Shown here one piece after another: positions 13,260 to 26,211 of a stretch of DNA of 64,000 bases (positions are counted from its first letter, which is position 1; each line of letters opens with the position of its first letter). The notes under the pieces were generated by a model that worked only from the letters and a program-made list of their open reading frames with translations, ran no database searches and had not been told where the DNA came from. The stretch is from Alviniconcha marisindica (taxonomy: Eukaryota; Mollusca; Gastropoda; Provannidae). The stretch is taken from positions 348,501 through 412,500 of the forward strand of contig JABMCL010000658.1 of assembly GCA_018857735.1 (NCBI GenBank), in the 5' to 3' direction. The translations under genes and the position numbers were made by a program.

Positions 13260-13796
13260 TCACAAGTTGTCGACTAGAAAGCCAAGCAGAAGATTACAGC
13301 TGGGATGTCTGTTCACCTGGAACTTGACATAGCTCGTCATCTTCTCGTGTGCTGCCTTTAGACTTGTACCTGAGACTGGCAACAAGCGTGAAAGAGTCTG
13401 TAAGCTGCGAGCCACCAGGGCAAACTTGATCAGCAGCACAGTACAATCACAGTAAACGGAACTCTTCAAAAACAAATGCTCCAGAGAATTGGTCTCAGTT
13501 CCAGGAAGGCCTGCTTCCGTCTCTGTCAAACTCAAAATGATCTGAACAACATGTATCAGCTCTTCATCGTCTGCTTTGGCTGCTTGGAAATGGTGGATGA
13601 GGAAGCTGGGGTCACCCTGAGGCAGGAGCTGGACTTGGGAGGGGAAGTGGCCTTCCCTGGTGGCGCTGTTTTGAGAATTGTGTCTGCTCTGGGTGTTCAA
13701 GATCCCTTCCAGACTTTCAGACGTGACTCTCGCCAAGGCGACGCTGTCCTGGAAGGTGTTCAGCTCCCCTTTGTCAAACAGTCTCTCCATCCCATT
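13260..13796 (-). CDS. THADA: THADA exon 43 (terminal, stop TGA)
   Basis: Starts NGMERLFDKGELNTFQDSVA, parallel to vertebrate EDYLFEKAEVNFWAETLIFV, runs 178 codons and ends CNLLLGFLVDNL then TGA. The C-terminus is longer and diverged relative to human. The acceptor is CTCAAG rather than CAG. Confidence 0.88.
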   Translation of the reverse strand, partial: NGMERLFDKGELNTFQDSVALARVTSESLEGILNTQSRHNSQNSATREGHFPSQVQLLPQGDPSFLIHHFQAAKADDEELIHVVQIILSLTETEAGLPGTETNSLEHLFLKSSVYCDCTVLLIKFALVARSLQTLSRLLPVSGTSLKAAHEKMTSYVKFQVNRHPSCNLLLGFLVDNL

Positions 13797-15523
13797 CTTG
13801 AGGAGAAAAGACACAAAGGAAAAGCATCAGAAAACTGTTTCACCCTCTTGCCATTCAAGGTTGAGGTATATACAGATATTACTGCGCCATCTAACACAAT
13901 TCAGTTTATAGCTCAGTGGGACAGTTCTGGATCTGTCATGTTCCAAATAATCACAACTGCTATATACCCACAAATGCAGTTTAAGAAAACAAAATATGGA
14001 TTTTTTAACTTACTTTGGCAGATGTTTAATCATAGAAAGAATCTAAAGAGCTAAATGTGTGTGTGTGTGTTGGGGGGGGGGGGTGAGTGCATGTATATGT
14101 GCATGCATGCATGCATGTGTGTGTGTGTGCATGCATGTGTGCATATGCATGTGTGTGTGTGTCTGACTATGCTTCTTTTTTTTTCACTGAATAAAATTCA
14201 GTACTGCTAAGGCTTCATTACAACAATTTCTTTACAGTAAGCTGGGATGGTATTAATGACAAATAAAACAGCTGTGAGAGAGAAAAGATTAGAGAGAAAA
14301 CCAGGCAAAGCATTGCTAGGCTATCATGTGACCCAGTGAAGGCTAGGAAACCTTTGACAGACTTAGGTTAAACATCTAGTCCTATATGAATATGTATGAA
14401 GAGCACTAATTAAATTAGCCCCACTAATCATGTTTTATCTTCTAAGTGATGACAACACTGAAAAAAAATGGCACGTGTGAAGGGCTATCTGAATGGCCTT
14501 AATGCATTTAAAGTTACAGACTCTTTTTTTCTATGTTTAAGCAGCCTAAACACAGTATAAAAATGGTGGCTCTGATGCTGCTGTTATTTACAGCAGCTAC
14601 TACTGAAGAAAAGCAAGCCCTGTATGGACGTTCAACACCATCCCACATACCAAAGAAAACTAAATTATTCAAGAAAATGTTTGGATTCATACATCAAGAA
14701 ACATAATAATCTTCACAGACAGTGATGAGCAGACAGGAAAATCTCGAATGGGAAAGGGCCATTGGGTCACTGACAATGGGAAAAGGTCCTTGGGTCATTG
14801 ACATCTGCTACAATCTCAATGAACTTTGAATCTGAAACTGACAAGGCTGTTGTCACACAGTGTCCAATCAGTTTTGAGTTTTCGATGTCACGTGCATTGC
14901 ATTGTTGGTTAAACAAGGGACCTTCCCAGTCTAATTTTTTTCAAATAATAATAATAATCATAATAATAACAGACAGAAAGTGCCATTCTCTAACACCAGT
15001 TAAACTCATTGCGCTGTATAAACAACTTGACAAAAAACCCATTTACATACATTTCAATAAACAGAACCTTACGTATAGTACTCTACCATAAACGTAATCA
15101 CCTAGCTAACAATAAAATAAAAATAGCTAAAAATGATCACAAGCCAAAAGCTATTTTCTAATGCTATTGACCACTCACACATATATGTGAAAGGAAACCC
15201 AGGCTTACGGACTCTGGTGCTAGCATGGAGAAATGATACTGACCTCTACACTGGAACTTTGGGGTGTCATCCAGGAGAGAGCAGTGGTCAGGCAGTGGAC
15301 GGCACTGGTGCCAGCGTGGAGGGAAAACATGGTGCCAATCAGCTGGAACAGTGCCTGCTCCGGGTGGCTGCCACCTGAAACAAAGACAGACACTCAGCTG
15401 ACATTCCAAGATCTCCATGAACAAGCACTATGACACCTGTGTGTGTGTGTGTGTGTTGTGTGTCTGTGTGTGAAGGGTGGTGGGGTGGTGGTGGTGTGTT
15501 TTGTGTTGTGTTGTGATGTGTGT

Positions 15524-15564
<41 letters not shown>

Positions 15565-18500
15565 TGTGTGTGTGTCTGCGTCTGTGCATGCACGTGTATC
15601 AAATGATGATTCTGTAATGTATCAAATGATTTTGTAATGCACATGATTCTTTTTTGACAAATAACAAAGTGTCTACAGGCAGTTCACGGTTAGGCTATGA
15701 GTACACTGACCAATGGCTGCTTGTGATAAATTCAGATTTGAAATGTACTCTTCATTATGTGCAGTCTGCCACAGACCTTTGTGTGGCCACAGACTCACCC
15801 ATCCCAGAGGAACACAGCTTGCCCGAAATAGAGGCAACAACATCCTTGACCTCCAGGTCATCAGCTTGTAGCAAGGTCACCAGCAAAGTCCAAAAATCAA
15901 ACACCAGTCGTCCTGGTTTGAAAAAAAGAAGGAAAAAAAGAAGAAGAAAGACTGTCAGTCTGAAATCACATTATGTGATCAACCTGGCATCCTGCTGCAT
16001 ATCCATTCTTCATGTCTTGTCATAACAAACAGAAGACGTTTATATATATGAACAAAAAAGACCCTGCAGTTTTACCCTTTGTAAGTATGGGAGTTCAATC
16101 AATAGGGTAGTCAACAACTTTGTAGCAAAGCATAATTACTCTTCAACAGCGACCCTGAAAAACCAACAACTGAACAAGATACACTTTTTCTGATACTGTG
16201 CTCCAAGTTCCAAGTATCACATTACCCTGTCCTTCACCCGTCCACTTTTTCACACAGTTGGTGCTTACATTTATTCAGTTGTACCAAAACTTTGGTTTTG
16301 TGCCCAAACGTGTCCCCCTATTTCTCCATGAAACGTCTCGCTTCAGTTCAAACAGTTTGAAACATAAAACATCCACCAACCAAGACATCGATCTGTGTCC
16401 ACCAACATCTGGATGGCATTGTCCCCAAGGACATGAGCGCAGCTGAGGTGAAGGTCATCTGGCTGCTCGCCCTCACAGCTGGTAGCTAAGATGCTGCTCC
16501 ATTCCCGCAACAACTGTAGCACCTTGCCACCAGAATCTGCTTTCGTCTGCAACCGTCAGTCAATCATTTAATCATACTGTGATATGATGAGGATAAGGAT
16601 GTCCATTTATGCAGCATGCCCTCGTCCACTGAATGATCCGTGACAACCTTTTCGTGTGTTTTTATCCTATTTGTGCTTGTGTTTTGGGTTTTACACAAGC
16701 ACAAATAGGATAAAAACACAAGACACAAGCACAAATAGGATAAAAACACACAAAAGGTTCAAAAAGAATCCATATTTTAATTCAACAATAAAAAATAAAA
16801 GTGCAAATTTTGAGTGAAAAGACCTTTTTCAAGCAGCAAACAGACAGATAATGAATGACACAAGCAAATGATATGACAGGAATAAACTTGGATCTACGTA
16901 GCCTTCAAGAGCTACGGTGGAAAAAAATTGGGGGGGAGACTGCAAGCATGAGTCTGAACGTATGTGAACATTTTCATTATTTAACACTTGAAAGATGTCA
17001 CATAAACACAAGACAGGAAGTGAAAACAACAATTATGTAAGTGGGAAAAAGAACAAATACATTACAGAAAGGAAAGAAGAAGAAAAAAGGCAAAAAATAC
17101 ATAAGAGGAAAAAGAACATATATGTAACAGGGAAAACAACTACATAAGAGGAAAAACAACAAATACGTAAGCGGAAAAACAACAAATACATAAGAGGGAA
17201 AATAATCAACAAGAGGAAAAACAACACAGACATAAGAGGAAAAACAACAAATACGTAAGAGGAAAAACAACTAATACATAAGAAGAGGAACAACAAATAG
17301 CAAGAGGAAAAACAAGAAAGAGAAAGAACAATAAATATGTAAGAGAAAACAAAAAACACAACAAACAAAACCCCATACATAAGCAGAAAAACAACATATA
17401 CATAAGAAGAACAACACATACATAAGAGGAAGATGGCAAATCAAGGATTCACTACCTTCAGGTGACTGTAGAGTGCCGGGAACAGACGCCCTGAAAACTG
17501 GATCAGGGCTGCTTTCACATCTGCACTGAAAACAATCATCCATAAATAACTTCATAAACTCACACCTCAAAACAATCATCCATAAATAACTTCATAAACT
17601 CACACCTCAAAACAATCATCCATAAATAACTTCATAAACTCACACTTGAAAGCAATCGTCCATAAACAACTTCATAAACTCACACCTCAAAGAAATCATC
17701 CATAAATAACTTCATAAGCTCACACCTCAAAACAATCATCCATAAATAACTTCATAAACTAACACCTGATAACAATCTTCCACAAAGAACTTCATAAACT
17801 CACACCTGAAAGCAATCATCCATAAATAACTTCATAAACTCACACCTGAAAACAATCATCAATAAATAACTTCATAAACTCACATGTGAAAACACTCATC
17901 CAGAAATAATGTCATAAACTCACACCTGAAAACTATCATCCATAAATAACTTCAGAACTCATACCTAAAAACAATCATCCATACATAACTCACACCTAAA
18001 AACATAAAAAGTAGACAATAAGCAATAAACAAATCAAACAATTAACCATTTTTATCATTTGCATGCTTTCTTCCAGAGTGTCAGTTTATGTTTTCTTTTT
18101 TGTTTACCTGTTTACCTTATAAATGAAATGGAAAAATAAAACCCACCCCCTCCCCTCTTCATCTTACTCACCTTCTTTCCATTTGTAACTTCAACAGCAA
18201 TTGCTCAAACACCTGAAGAAAAAACAAATCAACAAATCTAGATCACTACCTTCTAACATTCAAAATATTTTCAGGAAAATCATGGTTGTCAACATTACCA
18301 CTGTTTCTAAATGTATAGATTAACAGATGTGGCAGAAACTAAAATGCATTATCTTTTGGAATCTGTTGGCTGAACAAATGTCCAGCTGCTGAAAAGCCAA
18401 TAGGTAAGTCATGTGCATGCTGAAACACCAGCATTCTACCTGCTCCACAACAATCAGTCATCCTTGTAAAAAGCCATGCCGCAAACCTGGTACACCTTAT

Positions 18501-21500
18501 AATTTGAACGACTTCAAGACTAGAACTGATGCAGTCCACGAAGTCAAAGTGCAGCCACCAGTGTGGTGGGCAAAACTGAAATTGGATTGAAAAAAAATAA
18601 TTGAAAAAAATAGCATGAAGGGAAATGGCTGTATACACTACCATCTCATCCAACAATGGGTGAACCTCAGGATTGCAGCTCAGGAATGTTAACAAGCAGC
18701 ACAGCGAACCCTCGCTGTTTCCTGGACCAGGCAGAAAGCAGCCAATTTCCCTCCTGGTCACACCAGGGTGAGCAGTTTTCTTATTTCTTCAACAAAATAC
18801 TCACATTATTACTGTTGTGTTTCTGGTTGATGATGCTGGCAAGAGGAGGCAGGGACAGCAAATGGAAAACCTGTATGGAGAAGAATTTTTTTAAAGGCAG
18901 GATATAAAATCTATAAAATAAAGAAAACGTTAAAAAAAAACTTTAAAAAAACGTGGGCGACTGTGCATAGGTAGGAATGTAAATTTCAAAATCACAAAAA
19001 AATCATTTAATACACCAGAAGCAAGCATGCAGCTGCCTAAATAGTTGGAGCCCCTCCATGTGCATGTATTAATTAATGTGTGTGCAGGAAACAAGCTGCA
19101 CACACAAAATCTCTCATGGCTTAGGAAGAGAACATTCTTGAATATTAGAATAACCTTGAATATTATTCTAGCACACAACTGATGAACCAGAGACCTATTT
19201 CCATCTTGTTGCAGACATCCTTCTGCCCATTTTTCAAAGTTTGCTTGCCATTCTATCCAGTTCAGATCACACTCGACTTTTAGAACTAAAAAATGGTACC
19301 AATTGCAAGCATGTTTCTACGTCACTAATTACGTCACTGATTGTGTGATCAGGATTCCACAGGTTTCCCAGACTGTTGCTCTAAACTGGGTTGTCATGAC
19401 TCTGTGCCAGAATGTATGGTCAGGAGCAAAAGGTATAAATGCCATCTCGAAATGGATTGAACTTTTGCCTGCAGCAACATATGCGGTCACAATCTCTTTA
19501 CAGCATGAGCAATGCACGTGCAATGAGAGCGTGTGTACCTTGACGACAGTTTCGGCATGTGCATCTTCCTGCAACCCCATGTCAAGCAAGCGGTCCACTA
19601 CAGCGGTCGTCATGGCAGCTCCAATAACCACAGTGTCAGCGCTGCCGCTGCCGCTGCCACCACCTCCACCACCATCACCGTCACCATCAGCTTCCTGCTC
19701 CGCCAGTGCTGTAGTTGTTGCGTCCTCCCTGTCTGGATCTGCCTGGTCACAGTCTAACACCGATCCATGCCCTGGAAGAAGAGCGGCAGAGTATGAAAGA
19801 GAATTCATCCTCTTGCTGTAGCGATAACAATACATGTTGGCATGACTGGAAGAAGTCATCACCTATTGATTCAGAAACGTTGGGCTCTTCGTGAATATGA
19901 TTGCTGACGTGGTCTTGACACAGCAGCGTCTTCAGCAGGAAAGGTTTGGACACAAACAGATGACCATGGAAGTGCCTTCAGCAGGAAAGGTTTGGACACA
20001 AACAGATGACCATGGCAGTGTCTTCAGCAGGAAAGGTTTGGACACAAACAGATGACCATGGCAGTGTCTTCAGCAGGAAAGGTTTGGACACAAACAGATG
20101 ACCATGGCAGTGTCTTCAGTAGGAAAGGTATGGACACAAACAGATGACTATGGCAGTGTCTTCAGTAGGAAAGGTATGGACACAAACAGATGACCACGGC
20201 AGTGTCTTCAATCAAAGCAATGGACCAAAACTGGCTAAAATATGCAAAATTCTGAAGAAAAAAAACTGAGGGTATCCAAACTGTAATCAAAGAACACGTT
20301 GGAAATGGTATGATTTCAAGCACATTTTGGAAACATAACACATAAAAACAGTTTCAAAAAGTGTTCACAAATCTAGCTGACCATAAAGTTTGCATTTTTT
20401 CAGTGTTAAAGGACAAGTCCAAGGTTAGGGGTGATTTTTGACACGATTTCCATTAAAGCTCGCTGAGAACGATGATGTCGGTGTAACTGTGATCTGAGGG
20501 TTATAAATGCACAAAAAAAGGTATTTTCTGTTATACCGAAAGTGTCGCCATGACGTCCAAATCACGTGACCATATGCCTACTACGTCACTCTGGGGAGTC
20601 GCTGCAAAATGGCCAACTCGAGCTCCGAAGACGAAAGTGATACTTTGCCCGAGAGACCCACAAGGATACAGCCGTATCAGTTTGAGCCTGTCAGGCAGGA
20701 TTTTGAAAGAGTACTGGAACATCGTGTCAGCTTCGAAGCAAACCCGTGCGGTATTCCATGGAGTTTGCGAAATCGCACTCACTGAAGTGCTCGCTACACA
20801 AATGGGCGTGATGCGCGTAGCAAGAAAGTCAGCTCGTTTGAATTGTATAAATTTAATCCACTTTCGCCTCACTGCGGGTCGATTGCGGGGAGCTCGTGCA
20901 TTGTTATACCTGGGTTCGTCTGCTAATTGTTACAGTTCGCGGCAACACAGTAGGCCGGCATAGTTAACTTTTTGTCGACCACACGCATACACAGTTTACT
21001 GAAGAATCTAAGATGGCAACCGCACTGACTCCCCAGACTGATGTCACTTCCAGGAAAGTCACGTGACTGATGGAGAACCTGAGACTAGTCTGGCCAGCCT
21101 ACAGAAAATAAAATTGATTAAAAACCCAATTAAACATTTATTTTTATTTTTTATTTCATTAAATCTGAAACTAGTGACTCATTTGTCAATCATTTCGATG
21201 GTCATTTTTCATACTTAAAAACCTTGGACTTTTACTTTAAGTACTTCTGCCATGATGACTTTTCAACCTTCGCCTTGACACAAATGACAATGAAAAAAAA
21301 AAGATGAAAAAAAGTGGTCATGAATTGTCTGACACAGTCGAAAGTGCACCTTAAGTGACAATTAACCCATGCCTGAACCACACAACTCTTACCACCCACA
21401 GGCATGGTTTTACCCAAGGGACGGCAGACATCATTCAACACAGACATGAAGCAGTACCTCTGCATCTCCTTTCCCCAGCCTCCGCCCAGCAGGTCATCAG

Positions 21501-24500
21501 AGACTGCAGCACGGCCAGGTGCACCTCGTATGCCTCGAAGCCCAGCAGCCTCAGGATCGTCTCCTCCGCTGTCGCCCCTTCCCTTTGGCGAAAGCACAAA
21601 TACTTCATGGCCAGCGTTGCCACGCAGCCCAGGAACTGGGACAGGAAGGGCATGTGGGGGCTGTAAGGGGGAGTGGGCTGCGACGTTTCCGAGCTCAGGA
21701 CGTCCATGAGGTGTTGGGTGATGGCGTGAAGGCTGTGCTGGTCACTGTCAGGCAGAGAGGTCGCCACAGGCGTGGTGCCGGAAAGGATGAGGTCTGTCAC
21801 GTCCAGGGCCACCTTCCTCGTGCACAAGCACGGGTTTTGCCTGAAAAATAAATTTAAAAAAGTCATGATAGTAGTTGAAACATAATAATAACCACCCAAA
21901 GTGTGAAGGAAACTATCCAGCTAGTTATTCTCAAAGTCAGAAAATCCCTGGCCCCTCATTTTGACAAGAGAAGCTAAAATTCACAAACCTTCAGAGATTT
22001 CAGTCCATTTGTTAATTTTTCACAGGCATTCAAGGCCTTGAAAATGGCCAATCACTTTCCCCAAACTTTCAAAGACCGCAGGAAATTTGCTACACCACCC
22101 TATTTGAGAACAGCACTTTCGGAGGCTGACCTGGAGATGAGCCAGATGACAGGCAGCCAGCCAGAGGCGCACACGGAGCCCAGCTTCCGCAGCAGTGGGC
22201 CACTCACATCAGCAGTCAGCAAGAGAAGATGGTACACCTGGTTTGAATTAAACCATCATAATAAGACAGGAGGAGGATTTGCACAGAACATCAACTATCA
22301 GAGAAACACACACACACACGCACGCATGCACGCAAACACACACACTTAGCACACACATGCAAACATGCACACACACACACACATACACACACACACACAC
22401 ACGTTGATTCAACACGTACAACCAATAACCACAATGTGCAGAGGAACTGCAACAACCTAGCAAGATAGAGGAGACAGAATCAAACCATTAAAAAAAAAAG
22501 TTCCACCCCAGCAGTGGCTGAAAATTGCCAACATTACTTTCTTCCTCAAAATCAATCGCCAGACTCATACCAGTATAAGACATAACACTCATCATTAATT
22601 ACCACACTGACTCATATTTTTTACGCGAAGCAAACATGATACAACAATGCACACACACAAAAAAGAAATACCACAAAAATCTGAGTGACGAAACCCCCAG
22701 TGAATACAGAATACAAAAAAATTATTGTCTATGAATAACATAGAAATTTGCCTTACGACTGCATAAAAGATACCAGTAAGATAACACACAGTATAATACA
22801 TAAGTACAAGATAAGATCAAAGATATAATGCAAATACCAGTAAAACAGCCTCATAGAGTCATACGCTACCTCCAAAGTGTTTGTACCTGCAGCAAAATGC
22901 CGTGGATGTGACTCTGCGGCATTCTGGAGTCTGCGGTCAGCGGCTGCTTGGGCAGAGTGTCCAGCAGAGCGGTCAGCACAATGGTCAGCTGTTCTTTGCC
23001 AGCCAGAGGTTGCAAGGCTCGGGCCGCCATCATGCGCGTCTTGTACACTGGACTGCTGCTGCACCTGAAACACAGACGCATGTGACACACACAGGCAAGT
23101 GATGCACGCAGACATGTCACACACACACACACACACATATGACACACACACACACACGTCACACACACAGTCACATGTGACACCGACACATGTGACACAC
23201 ACCGACACATGTGACACACACACACATATCCACATGAGCACAGTTATACTTATTTATACACACACACACCAATTCACAAATCAATCCTTACACAAACACA
23301 AAACAAAACACACATACACATACATCAAACACAAATTTTCGAAGAGTTGGTCAGAATGAAGGCAGCCAGGCTCAGGCAAGTGGTGTAAAAAACACAGATC
23401 GGCAGAGGGCAAAAACAGCACCCACATGGACAAAGAGAGGAGCAGGCATGCCACAAAATGCGACATTCACTTGATGACGTAAGGGATGAAGGCAGCCAGG
23501 AATCCTTGTACCACGAGCTGAGGAAGTAACGAACACACACACAAGGACAAAGAGAAAAGTAGGTACGTCACAAAATGCGACACTCACTTGATGACGTAAG
23601 GGATGAAGGCAGCCAGGCATCCTTGTACCATGAGCAGAGGAAGTAAAAAAAACACACAAGAACAAAGAGAGAAATAGGTGCATCACAAAATGCCAGACTC
23701 ACTTGATGATGTAAGGGATGAAGGCAGCCAGGCTCAGGCAAGTGGTGTGAAAGACACAGATCAGCAGAGGGCAAAAAGAGCACCCACATGGACAAAGAGA
23801 GAAGTATGTGTGTCAAAAAATGCAACACTCACTTGATGACGTAAGGGATGGAGGCAGCCAGGCTTCCTTGTACCACAAGTGGAGGAAGTAAAGAACACGC
23901 ACGCACATACACAAGGATAAAGAGAGAAGTAGGCATGCCACAAAACACGACACTCACTTGATGACGTAAGGGATGAAGGCAGCCAGGCTTCCTTGTACCA
24001 CAAGCGGAGGAAGTAAAGAACACACACACACACACACACAAGGACAAAGAGAGAAGTAGGCATGCCACAAAACACGACACTCACTTGATGACGTAAGGGA
24101 TGAAGGCAGCCAAGTTTAGACGAGTGGTGGTGCCCTCCATGGTGGAGGGAAAGAGGCGCCCCAGCACCATCAGCACCGGGTACAGAGATGGGTGCAGGTG
24201 TAGATGTCCGCTGGACCTGTTCACAATCATGCTTGCATCACAATCATGCTTGCATCATAATTCAGAGGCATAGTGTGGGATGTACATGTGAGGAAAAAAA
24301 TCATACAAAGACGTGTGAATGTGTGAGTGAGAGGAATACTGTAATGATGGATGAATATTTCTGAATAAACGCCCCACAATGATGTGCCTGGCAAAATTTT
24401 ATTAAAAAACAAACAAACAAAAACAGTGGCATTAGGCTTACTGGATGGGGGTGGGGGGATGGGGGTTGTTGTAGTGGGTTTTTGTTCTTTTTTGTTTTTT

Positions 24501-26176
24501 GGGGGGATGTTTTGTTGTTGTTGGGTTTTTATGTGAGTGTGTGTGGTTTTTGTTTTATTTTTAAGTGTGGTTGTTGTTGTTGTTGTAACAGTCAAAACTG
24601 GTCTTAATGAACTTCAAGTCAAATCAAGAGCTTCTTTATTCCATTCAAAGGAAAACATGGGTACCATGCATGAATAGCAAAGAAAATCTACATGTATAAA
24701 AGATTCACAGGGACAAAATTGCCTGTTGGAGAGGTTTTTTAAACTAATACACACAAACCCCCACTCCCTTCCCTCCAGTATTTTGATTAATTTCCAATTT
24801 GCTTCCCTACTTTCAGTGGATGTACTAAAAAAGAATTTTTTTAAACCTCTTCTTTTAGACTAATACCATTTCAACAGTGATCAAGTCCACTTTCAACAAC
24901 ATTAATAATAAAATCATTTATGATACACCTGACCTATTCAGGAACAGGACAGTACAACAGTTGATACAACAGCAGATCACTGATCAACACAATACATTAC
25001 AGACTAATGCTTGAACTTGGACACTGGGGATTTCAGCATAGAGCAAATGTAATGACAAAACGAGGTATACTGACCCTAAATCTTGAGTCGCCATTTCCAG
25101 TTCTGTAATCATTTATGATACACCTGACCTATTCAGGAACAGGACAGTACAACAGTTGATACAACAGCAGATCACTGATCAACACAATACATTACCGACT
25201 AATGCTTGAACCTGGACACCGGGGATTTCAGCATAGAGCAAATGTAATGACAAAACGAGGTATACTGACCCTAAATCGTGAGTCGCCATTTCCAGTTCTG
25301 TGAGCAGAAACTGGTAGAGCTCGGGGTACTTGTGAAAGAAAGCTCGCCCTGTTTGGCTGCAAAAGCAAACCGCAAAATTCCGTCGCATTATTGATGAAAG
25401 CAGGGACACATACCTTTTTATTCTCAGGGTTGGATGTATTTCTTTAATACTTTTTCTTCATAGTACCTAAACCATGTCTGTTCATAATGTCATTCTGCAT
25501 AAAAACACACTGACATTGTAACAGTGTCTGTTCATCATATCATTCCAAATAAAACCACACTTTCCTGATGTGCATATATATGCAGAACAGGACGGACTAA
25601 AATAATTATTTAAAAAAATAAAATCACTGCCCCTTTGGGGAAATTCGGGTTACCTAACCTGGGCAAGGCACAGCAGCCACAAGAGCAGCGCTACCCATTC
25701 CTGTCAGCATGTGTAGTATTTTCATGTGTGCCTACAATGGTATGGCTGCCAGTGTTTGGGATTTTTAACGTGCACACAGATGTTGAGGCATGCAATTGCA
25801 CACAGGGGCTGTGCTGACACCGTAAGAGGGTCTGCACTGGAAGCTGAGATGCTGACCCTGGGAGAAAAATCCCTTGCTGCACCGGGGACTCGAACCCGCA
25901 TCAGTATCATGCCTGGCTTTTCCATCGGACGCTCTACCAGCTGAGCTGTCCCCGCCCCTCACTTGACATTGTTTGCTTTCAATTACGTGGAGAAATGCTC
26001 AGCTGCATGCACTGGGGAAGTCTTCTATAGCACTCTGAAGGCTGTTGGAGTCAGATGATTTCTGTAGCTACAATGCGTTATTTCCATGAAGTTTTTAGCA
26101 AAAGAATCTTTGACTCTGTAAACGAGAACACATGCATTCACATATACACACCCACACCCACACCCACACCCACGCA

Positions 26177-26211
<35 letters not shown>

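Noticed and set aside
17033..17439. Phe/Val/Cys-rich minus-strand ORFs resembling membrane proteins
   Set aside because: They translate the AAGAGGAAAAACAACAAA minisatellite; hydrophobicity is due to poly-T on the minus strand.
17526..17995. CRISPR-like array
   Set aside because: Regular 40-bp repeats, but no unique spacers; the genome is eukaryotic.
25876..25957. tRNA gene on the minus strand
   Set aside because: Good A and B boxes, but no intact acceptor stem, and it runs into a SINE body.
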